Source: Nitrospiraceae bacterium
GTDB taxonomy: Bacteria > Nitrospirota > Nitrospiria > Nitrospirales > Nitrospiraceae
Reading direction: 5' to 3'
NCBI GenBank assembly: GCA_013140715.1
Contig: JABFSG010000007.1
Location: forward strand, 1 to 64,000
DNA: 64,000 nt
Shown here: one piece after another, positions 8,447 through 15,884 of the stretch
Layout of the letters: each line of letters opens with the position of its first letter
How positions within the stretch are numbered: position 1 is the first letter of the stretch
Position numbers and translations under genes: made by a program
The notes under the pieces: generated by a model
What the model saw: only the letters and a program-made list of their open reading frames with translations
The model's database searches: none
Told to the model about the DNA's origin: nothing

Positions 8447-8806
8447 ATGAAGATGTCATCAGAGCAACAGCGAAGAGAAAGCGAGCGTCTCTCCTCCATG
8501 CAGGAGCATCCCTATGTGCTGATCAAGCATGTGGACGGTTCCACTGTTCGCTTGATAGAAGGATCCGGGTATTCGATCAATAAGAGCGTCGGAGGCATGT
8601 TGCTGTTGCTTCCGGAAGAAGTGGATAAGCGACAGGTGTTTGAGATTCAAGTGCGATCGCAAACAACGAGTGAACAGTTTGCCAAGCTGGGGGAAGTCCG
8701 TTGGACCCGCCCTATTCCGGTAGAGGATAGAGTCAACATGCACCTAGTCGGTGTTCATTTTCTATTCGAACTTCCTGTTTCTGACCAGTCATCGCCGTCG
8801 TACTAA
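8447..8806 (+). CDS. PilZ-like c-di-GMP receptor domain protein
   Basis: A short protein of 119 aa from the ATG at 8447 (an alternative ATG is at 8453). The RRESER segment supplies the arginine box (RxxxR) and SINKSVGGMLLLLP supplies the (D/N)xSxxG box that together bind cyclic di-GMP in PilZ domains. The C-terminal half forms the expected beta-barrel (KLGEVRWTRPI, HLVGVHFLF). No other domain is present, so it is a stand-alone receptor acting through protein partners. An upstream in-frame ATG at 8282 would add 55 residues that look non-coding; a ribosome-binding site is weak at every candidate start. No c-di-GMP synthase or motility gene is nearby to indicate its target. Confidence 0.7.
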   Translation: MKMSSEQQRRESERLSSMQEHPYVLIKHVDGSTVRLIEGSGYSINKSVGGMLLLLPEEVDKRQVFEIQVRSQTTSEQFAKLGEVRWTRPIPVEDRVNMHLVGVHFLFELPVSDQSSPSY

Positions 8807-9047
8807 AAGCTCTTTCCACTTCCATCCATTCTTCACAACATTCTTTAACTCAAGCCATACGATCATGAAGCAGGCTGCGACCGGCCTGTCCTATTACATT
8901 GTCCTTGTCACTGGGGATAATTTGCTAGTTTTCTTCGACTCATCCTGCAGGCCGGTTGTTTCTCCTTTCAAAGTTATGGCAAAAGTACAGAGGTGCGTCC
9001 GTGAGAATGGCCCAATGTTTCAGGGATACGGATACGATGGGAGGGGA

Positions 9048-9617
9048 ATGATGGATACTGGTCTGATCGCGCAGCTTGGTCCGCTTGCAACCTTGGCTGG
9101 AGTTTGGGAAGGGGCGATGGGTGAAGACATTGCCCCATCGGATGACCGCGGTACAGAGCGCAACCAGTTTCGAGAGCGAATGGCGTTCGAGCCTTTGAAC
9201 TCTGTGCGCAATCACGAGCAAACACTCTATGGATTGCGGTATATCACGACGGCCTGGCGTATCGGCGAGACAGATCCATTTCATGAGGATCTCGGTTATT
9301 GGCTGTGGGATGCTGAGGCCAAACAAGTCACCCGTTGTTTCATCGTGCCACGGGGGGTCTCGGTGATTGCGGGAGGCACGGTCGAGCCTTCGGCTAAGTC
9401 CTTTTCACTTGCCGCCGATATCTCGTCGCACACCTACGGCATCTGCTCGAATCTATTCTTAGATAAGGCATTTAAGACGGTGCGGTATGAGTTAACCGTC
9501 ACGCTGCTCGACGGGGACCGGTTTCACTATGAGCAGGATACGCAGATCCAAATTCCCGGCCAAGCCAATATATTTCATCACCGGGATCAGAATACCCTTT
9601 CGCGTGTGAAGTCATAA
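9048..9617 (+). CDS. Nitrobindin-like heme-binding beta-barrel protein (THAP4/FABP-like)
   Basis: The protein has ~189 aa from ATG 9048 (ATG 9051 is equally possible; GAGGGG lies directly upstream). It starts LIAQLGPLATLAGVWEG, with GxWxG as the first strand, followed by DRGTERNQFRER, NHEQTLYGLRY, FHEDLGYWLWD and HRDQNTL. Together these are typical of the THAP4/DUF1794 lipocalin-like barrels. In nitrobindins a conserved C-terminal His coordinates ferric heme; the HH at the end of the chain is the likely site here. Family members bind NO or other small ligands. The region from 8751 is also open but its Phe/Ser-rich translation does not look native. It is a single-gene unit and the cellular role here is not established. 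Confidence 0.75.
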   Translation: MMDTGLIAQLGPLATLAGVWEGAMGEDIAPSDDRGTERNQFRERMAFEPLNSVRNHEQTLYGLRYITTAWRIGETDPFHEDLGYWLWDAEAKQVTRCFIVPRGVSVIAGGTVEPSAKSFSLAADISSHTYGICSNLFLDKAFKTVRYELTVTLLDGDRFHYEQDTQIQIPGQANIFHHRDQNTLSRVKS

Positions 9618-9716
9618 GTCGATCGAGACAAACGTGGAGAGTCGGTTGACAGGGTTGTCGGCAAGACAGTAGCCTGGCATCGTTTCCTGCTCCTAATTCA
9701 CTTCGGGAGTGCTCGT

Positions 9717-11096
9717 ATGGCTGAGCCTGAAATCACCAAACCCCATACAGGCGAGTTCATGCGGAAATTGCATGAGCGGCCTCAAATGCCCTTGGCTGAA
9801 TGGCTGCGAGCCCCTGCACATGTCCATTATAAGGCCTTTCGCTTGAGCGATCCGCCGGTGCAGAGACCGGCGAGCCGAGCTGAATTCAAGTCTCTTCTGG
9901 AGGCCTTCAAGGTTCCTGCAGATGCGATGCTCATTCGCGACGAGTTTGGCTATGGCGTCAAAGTGGATGAAGCGGGCGATCGGATGGTCATGATCTGGGA
10001 GGCTCACACGGAGTACTACAGCCATCAAACCTGGCATATTCCCTCCGACCAGGCTGACAAGGTGACGTTTGGCCCGATGACTTTCCCTCAATCGCGGCCC
10101 GTCATTACGCCGCTCGGCGCAGAAGTGTGCAGACTTGATATTCTGCTCATGACCGATCCAGTGCCGGCTAGCGAGGCGTTGCACCCTCTGTTTCCCGGGC
10201 CGGTCATCTATGGCAGCCGGATTCTCGATGAGGAGACGTCGCTGCTCACCAGTTTTACCCCGGACGAACATGGCCGCGAGCGCTATTGGGTTGCTGTCGG
10301 GTCAGGCAGATCCAGTAGGTCTCATCTGAAAGACATCGTCGACGCGATTGTCCGAATCGAAACCTATTACCATCTGTTGCTCATGCAGAAGCCATTGTTT
10401 ATGGCGGCTGTCGATCAGGCCTATAAGTTCGAGCAGGTGCACATGAGGCAGCGTGAAATCATCACCGGACATATCGGCCACGCGGACTCTCAGACTCTCC
10501 AACGTTGGCTCAATGGGCTGACGCAAGATTTGTTGAAAACTACTCGTCTGGCCGGCCGGTTGCACTTCGAATTATCCTCTTCTGTTCCTTACGATAAGAT
10601 TGTGCAGCGGACGTTGGCATCGCTTGACGAACGTACCTTGCCCCTGTACCGCCCTTTGTCGGATTACGTGCTCAGTGGCATCACGGGAGTAGCCGAGGGC
10701 TATCAGCAACTGTTGAAGCGGATTGAGAACCTCCGTAGCGGGTTTGAAGGGGTCATTTCCATCATTCGCGCGCGCGTCGATCTTACGCTCCAATCGCAAA
10801 ATCTGACTCTCCTGACCAGCGTCGATAAGACGACGAAGAGCCAGGCCATCCTCCAGTATACGGTTGAAGGTCTGTCGGTGATTGTGATTGCCTACTACCT
10901 CAGCGGACTGATGGCCTACATTTTCAAAGGGTTTCATGAGATGGGGTGGCTCCGCAGTGCGGAGATTGCTTCGGCATTGTTCGTTCCCGTCTCGTTGGGT
11001 CTCGCATTGGGGATTACGATCCTTGGACGAACACTCCTTCGCAAGAAATTCTCGGGCGAGCCCAAACCTCCAGCATCGGAGAAGTCTCAAGGGTAA
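9717..11096 (+). CDS. DUF3422 membrane-anchored protein
   Basis: The protein is 459 aa. The N-terminal half is a soluble domain with the DUF3422 signatures LHERPQMPL, RDEFGYGVKVDEAGDRMVMIWEAHTEYY and IVRIETYYHLLLMQKPLF. A helical region follows (RAGRLHFELSSSVPY, ERTLPLYRPLSDYV). Two membrane helices lie at the C-terminus: residues ~385-405 (VEGLSVIVIAYYLSGLMAYIF) and ~418-440 (ALFVPVSLGLALGITIL). The function of the family is unknown; the layout suggests an inner-membrane protein with a large cytoplasmic domain. The start ATG 9717 gives the conserved HTGEFMRKLHERP opening. It is followed by a heptad-type inverted repeat and then crcB. Confidence 0.85.
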   Translation: MAEPEITKPHTGEFMRKLHERPQMPLAEWLRAPAHVHYKAFRLSDPPVQRPASRAEFKSLLEAFKVPADAMLIRDEFGYGVKVDEAGDRMVMIWEAHTEYYSHQTWHIPSDQADKVTFGPMTFPQSRPVITPLGAEVCRLDILLMTDPVPASEALHPLFPGPVIYGSRILDEETSLLTSFTPDEHGRERYWVAVGSGRSSRSHLKDIVDAIVRIETYYHLLLMQKPLFMAAVDQAYKFEQVHMRQREIITGHIGHADSQTLQRWLNGLTQDLLKTTRLAGRLHFELSSSVPYDKIVQRTLASLDERTLPLYRPLSDYVLSGITGVAEGYQQLLKRIENLRSGFEGVISIIRARVDLTLQSQNLTLLTSVDKTTKSQAILQYTVEGLSVIVIAYYLSGLMAYIFKGFHEMGWLRSAEIASALFVPVSLGLALGITILGRTLLRKKFSGEPKPPASEKSQG

Positions 11097-11106
11097 ACAG
11101 ACCGGG

Positions 11107-11205
11107 GTAAGGTCTATCTGGTCTGCCCGGGCTATCTGGTCTATCGGAATCTTCACTGAGTCTGGTTCAACCAAATAAACGAGATAGACCAGATCAACCA
11201 GTCTC
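11107..11205. repeat. Heptad-type inverted repeat between DUF3422 and crcB
   Basis: A 12-bp perfect pair (11134-11145, ATCTGGTCTATC, against 11183-11194) lies within a longer run of degenerate heptads. The right arm is preceded by AACCAAATAAAC, the core also found near 36600 and, with small changes, near 21130. It could act as a transcription terminator after DUF3422 in RNA form. Confidence 0.75.
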
Positions 11206-11338
11206 GCATGTCCGCGCGCTACCCTGGGTGATCGACGTGTAGACTAGATAGAAGCTGTGCCGTGCAAGGTCGCTGAACAAGTCTTTCCTGCAGGATTGGA
11301 TATTTCGTATAGTGTAACCAGATTACTTGGTCGCTCAG

Positions 11339-11725
11339 ATGGTAATCAAACTGTTGCTAATTGGGGCCGGTGGGTTCATTGGTTCCGTCCTCCGCTATGT
11401 AATCGGGGGCACAGTGCAAACGCTCAGCCAGAGCGTCGCGTTTCCCTACGGCACCCTAGCCGTCAATATCCTAGGCTGCTTTTGCATCGGATTCTTGTCA
11501 GAACTGGTTGATACACGCGCACTTATCGGCGCTGAAACGCGAGCATTTCTGGTTGTCGGTATTCTCGGCGGGTTTACCACCTTTTCCGCCTTCGGCAATG
11601 AAACCATGAATTTGATGCGGGATGGGGAAGCCGCACTCGCGCTGATGAATGTCGGCACACAAGTGTTGCTAGGGCTTGGAGCCGTCTGGCTAGGCTATAC
11701 ATTGGCCTATGCGATCTGGAGATAA
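11339..11725 (+). CDS. crcB: Fluoride exporter CrcB/Fluc
   Basis: A 128-aa protein with four membrane helices, the normal CrcB length. Diagnostic motifs are GGFIGSVLRY in helix 1, GTLAVNILGCFCIGF in helix 2 and GFTTFSAFGNE in helix 3, whose Phe residues line the fluoride pore. Dimers of this protein export F- from the cytoplasm. The ATG at 11339 gives the standard N-terminus; a TTG at 11327 would add four residues. I looked for a fluoride riboswitch in the 230 bp upstream and did not see one. The DUF190 gene follows after 3 bp, a very common pairing, so the two form an operon. Confidence 0.93.
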   Translation: MVIKLLLIGAGGFIGSVLRYVIGGTVQTLSQSVAFPYGTLAVNILGCFCIGFLSELVDTRALIGAETRAFLVVGILGGFTTFSAFGNETMNLMRDGEAALALMNVGTQVLLGLGAVWLGYTLAYAIWR

Positions 11726-11728
11726 ATC

Positions 11729-12079
11729 ATGCTTCCTGCAGACGGTTCATTACTCCGCATCTTCGTCGGCGAGAGCGACCGGTATGAAAAACAGCCTCTG
11801 TACGAATGGGTTGTGGTTCAGGCCAAAACGCAGGGGTTGGCAGGAGCCACGGTTCTCCGCGGTCTCATGGGATTTGGCGCCAATACTCGCGTGATACACA
11901 GCTTCAAGATTGAGCGACTATCGGAAGACCTCCCCATGATCATCGAACTGGTGGATACGACAGACAAACTGGAGACCTTTCTCTCATTCGTCGAGCAGCA
12001 CATACACACAGGCCTGGTGGCTACTATGGAGAAAGTCCAGGTCCGAGTTTATCCGGGCAATAAGTCAACCGCGGGCTAG
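11729..12079 (+). CDS. DUF190 protein (CrcB-associated)
   Basis: A 116-aa protein of the DUF190 family, which has a ferredoxin-like/PII-like fold. It shows LLRIFVGESDRYEKQPLYEWVV, GLAGATVLRGLMGFG and PMIIELVDTTDKLETFL, the three conserved blocks of the family. It begins 3 bp after crcB, so it is translationally coupled. Family members recur beside crcB and are assumed to modulate the channel or sense a ligand; this is inference. Length and start agree with other members. Confidence 0.88.
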   Translation: MLPADGSLLRIFVGESDRYEKQPLYEWVVVQAKTQGLAGATVLRGLMGFGANTRVIHSFKIERLSEDLPMIIELVDTTDKLETFLSFVEQHIHTGLVATMEKVQVRVYPGNKSTAG

Positions 12080-12348
12080 ACCTCTCCGCCAGAGCGTTCT
12101 TCTTCTGAAATGGAATCGGAGATTCTCCGGGTATTTCAGCCTCCAAGGGCAACCTACAATCGCCGGCACCTGGGGCACGACAATACCTAAGGCGTCGAAC
12201 CAGGAAGACATCGGTCCGTCGAAGGGCAGGTGATTGCCCGTATTACCAACGTGGGAGGCCCTGGTGTTCGCTGCAGTACCGATCATTCCTTGACGTGATT
12301 CGTTTGTCTGGGTAGGTTCTACTATCATCACTCCATAGTGAGGCCTCT

Positions 12349-13368
12349 ATGATTTTTGTCACTGGCGGCGCTGGTTATATCGGATCTCATACCTGCGTGG
12401 AGCTGCTTGACGCAGGTTATGACGTCACGGTGTTCGATAATTTTTCCAATAGCCATCCTGAGGCGCTGGCGCGGGTCGAGCGAATCACCGGGAAGAAGCT
12501 GCGCCTGGTGCGAGGGGACATTCGAGACCGCGCGGCTTTGGAAATGGCCCTGCGGGAAAGTGGGGCCAGTGCGGTGATCCACTTTGCCGGACTTAAGGCG
12601 GTGGGGGAGTCTGCGACACAACCGCTGGCCTACTATGACAACAATGTGGTCGGTACCCTGCGTCTGCTTGAGGCGATGGGGGATTGTAGAGTGAAGACCC
12701 TGGTGTTTAGCTCCTCCGCTACAGTCTACGGCGATCCGATTCGGCTGCCGCTGACGGAAGATCATCCCCTCTCTGCCACCAATCCCTATGGGCGAACGAA
12801 GCTGATCATTGAGGAGATCTTGCGCGATCTGCACCGCAGCGACCCCTCCTGGCGGCTTGGCCTCTTACGTTATTTCAATCCGGCCGGTGCCCATGCCAGC
12901 GGCTTGATCGGTGAAGATCCTCAGGGTATTCCCAACAATTTATTACCCTTCGTCGGGCAGGTCGCAGTAGGCCGACGGGTCTACCTCAACGTGTGGGGCA
13001 ACGATTATCCGACTCCGGATGGGACCGGGGTGCGGGATTATATCCATGTCGTGGATTTGGCCTTGGGCCACCTGAAAGCCTTGACGGCTCTGGAGCGGTC
13101 GCCAACGATGGCCGAGTGTCTGACCGTGAATTTGGGCACTGGCACTGGCTATAGCGTGCTGGATATCGTGAAGGCCTTTGAGCAGACAAGCGGGCGGTCT
13201 GTGCCTTATAAGATTGCGTCTCGACGGCCCGGCGACATTGCCTCCTGCTATGCCGACCCGCAACGGGCATTTGAACTGTTAGGCTGGCGAGCAGAACGGG
13301 GGCTCAGCGCCATGTGCGCCGATGCTTGGCGCTGGCAGAGTATGAACCCTGATGGCTACAGGGGTTGA
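12349..13368 (+). CDS. galE: UDP-glucose 4-epimerase
   Basis: This NAD-dependent enzyme interconverts UDP-glucose and UDP-galactose for exopolysaccharide or LPS synthesis. Visible are the Rossmann GGAGYIGSH (residues 6-14), DNFSNS, the catalytic Ser in SSSATVYG, the YxxxK pair in NPYGRTK, and the substrate-binding GVRDYIHVVDLA. At 339 aa it has the usual length. The ribosome-binding site GTGAGG lies 6-7 bases before ATG 12349. It is the last gene of a plus-strand run; pgm, which makes the glucose-1-phosphate precursor, is at 44776. About 170 bp to the next, convergent gene hold no clear terminator. Confidence 0.95.
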   Translation: MIFVTGGAGYIGSHTCVELLDAGYDVTVFDNFSNSHPEALARVERITGKKLRLVRGDIRDRAALEMALRESGASAVIHFAGLKAVGESATQPLAYYDNNVVGTLRLLEAMGDCRVKTLVFSSSATVYGDPIRLPLTEDHPLSATNPYGRTKLIIEEILRDLHRSDPSWRLGLLRYFNPAGAHASGLIGEDPQGIPNNLLPFVGQVAVGRRVYLNVWGNDYPTPDGTGVRDYIHVVDLALGHLKALTALERSPTMAECLTVNLGTGTGYSVLDIVKAFEQTSGRSVPYKIASRRPGDIASCYADPQRAFELLGWRAERGLSAMCADAWRWQSMNPDGYRG

Positions 13369-13539
13369 GCCTCATCAGCCCTGACCAGGATCCTTCCCGC
13401 AAGCTCTTCTCCGATTTTGCATTAGATTGGCTCAAACCCGCGATTGATTTACGCAAGCATGCCGAAATGGTTAGTTTGAAGGAATTGCTGCATCAAATTA
13501 TGCCGGCGGCCGATTGTGTTGGGAACAGATAGGGAAGGA

Positions 13540-14424
13540 TCATGGGTGCTCGGTGGGTCTCCAGATCTGTGTGATTGGCACTGTGTCTTCGCTTGCGCCC
13601 GCATGGGGAAGTCCGTAGAGGTCTTCAATCGTGCGTAAGAGGCTGTGGTGGGTAATCAGCTGGTTGTAGCGACCGGTTTGGACCATGGGGCCGACGAAGA
13701 GTGTTGGGATTCGGTTGTTTTCATTCTTATCATCCTCATCCCAGGTCACGATCAACAGACTGTTGTGTGTCTGTGCCCACTGGACATAGGTATCCAGGTG
13801 TTTCCGGAGCCATCGGTCACCAGCTCGAATCCTATCCGGGTCCTTGCCGTTGTGCATGTCGTGGGTCTGGCTCGGCACGACCATGCTCACAGTAGGGAGG
13901 TTGCTGTATTCGGCAGGGAAACTCGTCGTGGATAAATTAGCCGATGCCGGAAGTCCATTGCTCAAGCTACCCTGCCAATTTGACCAAGGATTATGCTTGC
14001 GCGCGTAGGATCCCACGTTGCAGATGAGAGAGCCGGCGGAAGGAAGATTCTCAGAATATCCGATGAATGTCAGTCCTGCTGCGAGCAACTCGTGCCCAAG
14101 ATTTGCTGTCGTGAAGCTATGGGGGCATGAGTTGTCGGTGACGCCCTGCGTCGACCCGGAGAATAATGCGAGATAGTTCGGTTGGCTTGGATGCGTGATG
14201 CCGAAGGACTGCATGAAGAGGGCGCCTTGGGTTGCGAGCCTATTGATGTAAGGTGCATCGGGTGAACCGATAATTTGGCTAAAGGAATGATTTTCTTGAA
14301 TCACAATCACAATGTGATCGGGTCTGGGGAGAGCCAGCTCGCTGGCGCCCAATGTTAACGTTGCAAAGTGGGCAGAGAGGCCCATTACCAACGTTATCGT
14401 GCCGAGTATGAGTTTCCAGCGCAT
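13540..14424 (-). CDS. Secreted phosphoesterase-family (PF04185-like) protein
   Basis: A 294-aa protein with an N-terminal signal sequence (residues 1-25, hydrophobic LILGTITLVMGLSAHFA). It belongs to the phosphoesterase family that includes phospholipase C and acid phosphatases. Motifs are HIVIVIQENHSFSQIIG at residues ~38-53 (metal ligands E/N), HPSQPNYLALFSGS, VPSQTHDMHNG and VTWDEDD. It probably works in the periplasm or outside the cell, hydrolysing phosphate esters; the substrate cannot be read from sequence. It is convergent with galE. The next gene upstream on the same strand starts at 14769. Confidence 0.85.
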   Translation of the reverse strand: MRWKLILGTITLVMGLSAHFATLTLGASELALPRPDHIVIVIQENHSFSQIIGSPDAPYINRLATQGALFMQSFGITHPSQPNYLALFSGSTQGVTDNSCPHSFTTANLGHELLAAGLTFIGYSENLPSAGSLICNVGSYARKHNPWSNWQGSLSNGLPASANLSTTSFPAEYSNLPTVSMVVPSQTHDMHNGKDPDRIRAGDRWLRKHLDTYVQWAQTHNSLLIVTWDEDDKNENNRIPTLFVGPMVQTGRYNQLITHHSLLRTIEDLYGLPHAGASEDTVPITQIWRPTEHP

Positions 14425-14454
14425 CTAACTATCAGCACACTTGTTCGTTCCGGC

Positions 14455-14769
14455 TCACTCAGGACAATCGATGAGATAGCGAGGGCGCGCGGGAAGATCG
14501 GTGGCGATCTCCTGGGCGGTGCAAGGGGGAATATCTTCCTTCAGCCGCTTCAGAAGTCTGAGGAACTTCATGGTAGGAGGGACCTCGCATGCCCATAGGT
14601 GTGTGCCTGACTCCAGTTCTTCAATGTGTCGTTGCACGCGAAACCCTGGGTGCTCCATGAAATAGGCGGATAAAAACCCTCCGATGGCCTGCACAACCCA
14701 GGGGTTTGCCGTGACATAGCGGTAGCTGAGCCGAAGTTCAACCACTTGTACTGGTTCTGATTCTTCCAT
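14455..14769 (-). CDS. Hypothetical 104-aa protein
   Basis: A small acidic protein with no recognised domain. It has a plausible mixed alpha/beta pattern (VVELRLSYRYVTANPWVVQAIGGFLSAYFMEHP, then TMKFLRLLKRLKEDIP). It contains two cysteines near the middle and one at the end. There is no signal peptide or membrane segment and no strong ribosome-binding site upstream of the ATG. It lies 30 bp upstream of the phosphoesterase gene on the same strand. Overlapping frames on both strands are less protein-like. Confidence 0.5.
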   Translation of the reverse strand: MEESEPVQVVELRLSYRYVTANPWVVQAIGGFLSAYFMEHPGFRVQRHIEELESGTHLWACEVPPTMKFLRLLKRLKEDIPPCTAQEIATDLPARPRYLIDCPE

Positions 14770-14873
14770 CGTTCTGTGTGAGTATAGCCTGTTTGCGAGG
14801 GTGAAACATCATGGATAGTGCGCGAACACGCGAGACTGGCGGGACGGGCGAGACTGGCATGCGGAGTCCAAGG

Positions 14874-14910
14874 AGGGACTGGCTCCTGCCTCTGACAGGT
14901 GCCTGTCCCT
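14874..14910 (-). terminator. Hairpin directly after PEP-CTERM gene
   Basis: The 15-bp arms 14874-14888 and 14896-14910 pair at 13 positions around a CCTCTGA loop. The hairpin abuts the stop codon of the gene at 14911. There is no T-run, so it may work as an RNA-stabilising or repeat hairpin instead of an intrinsic terminator. The CCTGTCCCT arm is similar to the hairpin at 6557. Confidence 0.5.
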
Positions 14911-15624
14911 CTATGCCTCTGGCAAGCTAGGTTGCGCGGTCCTCTGCCGCCAATTTCTCGCACCCAATCCAGCCAAGCCCACAAGCCCTGCGCCGAATAA
15001 AATGACTGCTGGTGGCAAGGGTACTGGCGCGATGATACCAGTGACGGTGCCTTGAGGAACAGTGTTGCCATTCGTGAAGAGATCGAGGCGAAAGGTCCTG
15101 CTGGTAAAGGAACCTAGAGCCGGTGGACCAGTCGGTAGCTGGGGCAGGTTCGTGAGGTATGTGCCATCGCCATCGGAGAGTTCAATGGCAAGTGCGCCCA
15201 ACAGAACATTAGCGTTGTTGTTGAAGGCTGTGATGATGAGGTAGGAGTCGTTACTCGATGAATGTGACACAGCCAAAGAACCAGCTGAGCTCGGTATATT
15301 TTGCCCTAAATTGTCGACTATGAGGTTACCAAGAGTCAAAGATAGTTTATCCACGGGAATAGAGTACGTACCGGGAAAATTTAACGCATCGAGTCTGGTA
15401 GCCGACCCGTGGTCTAGCCTGAAGAGGCCATTCGTCAACACTGAGCCCATTTGAATTCCATACTGTGATTGAATGCCGACACTGTCGCCAGTGACACTCG
15501 TCACTATTCCAGTGAAGTCGAACTGCACATTGGCAGCCATGGCCGGCGTGGTGGCAATGCTTGCCCAGAGCAACAGGCTTACCGTGATCGCAAGCGTTAA
15601 AAAACTAGCACGGAAGCGTTGCAT
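14911..15624 (-). CDS. PEP-CTERM (VPLPP-type) sorted secreted protein
   Basis: The start ATG at 15622-15624 has an AAAGG ribosome-binding site 6 bases upstream and opens a clear signal peptide (FLTLAITVSLLLWASIATTPAMA). A beta-rich body follows. The C-terminus ends VPLPPAVILFGAGLVGLAG followed by basic LGARNWRQR, the layout of exosortase-recognised PEP-CTERM signals: short motif, membrane helix, Arg cluster. A further in-frame start 40 codons upstream lacks signal-peptide character and is rejected. Such proteins are processed by EpsH/XrtA exosortases and displayed or released at the surface together with exopolysaccharide. No exosortase gene is in the window. The body has no recognised catalytic residues. 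Confidence 0.8.
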   Translation of the reverse strand: MQRFRASFLTLAITVSLLLWASIATTPAMAANVQFDFTGIVTSVTGDSVGIQSQYGIQMGSVLTNGLFRLDHGSATRLDALNFPGTYSIPVDKLSLTLGNLIVDNLGQNIPSSAGSLAVSHSSSNDSYLIITAFNNNANVLLGALAIELSDGDGTYLTNLPQLPTGPPALGSFTSRTFRLDLFTNGNTVPQGTVTGIIAPVPLPPAVILFGAGLVGLAGLGARNWRQRTAQPSLPEA

Positions 15625-15809
15625 ATCGACCTTTCTTTCTGTGTTCACGACCCACTGAAACGCTACCCATTCCCTTGATGATCTTCTCATACAAGAGAAT
15701 AGTGTGGACTTACGGAGCGCGCTATTCCTCCTGTGGGGGGGCATGTATATATAAGTTTGCTGGCCCGCGAATTTGCCACACGAACTGTTCTCCTGAAATG
15801 CTTCGTGTT

Positions 15810-15841
15810 AGGAAGCCCGAATCTTGCGATCCGGGCTTCCT
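15810..15841 (-). terminator. Perfect 10-bp hairpin downstream of large Ig-like gene
   Basis: AGGAAGCCCG (15810-15819) pairs perfectly with 15832-15841 around a 12-nt loop, 44 bp after the stop of the 15885-18257 gene. A T-run is absent on the minus strand, but the strong GC stem at a gene end makes a terminator the best reading. Confidence 0.6.
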
Positions 15842-15884
15842 TTCAGCAGCCGTGGGGCTGGTATATTCCTGTTGCTCTTCCCGC

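Noticed and set aside
11097-11338. Fluoride riboswitch upstream of crcB
   Set aside because: I looked for the conserved stem and pseudoknot bases and did not find them; the spacer is filled by the heptad inverted repeat.
13365-13532. Small TTG-started frame (55 aa) overlapping the galE stop, reading SLISPDQDPSRKLFSDFALDW
   Set aside because: It is open and fairly protein-like, but it has no ribosome-binding site of its own, a rare start and no recognised family. It may be a gene remnant; evidence is too thin to list as a gene.
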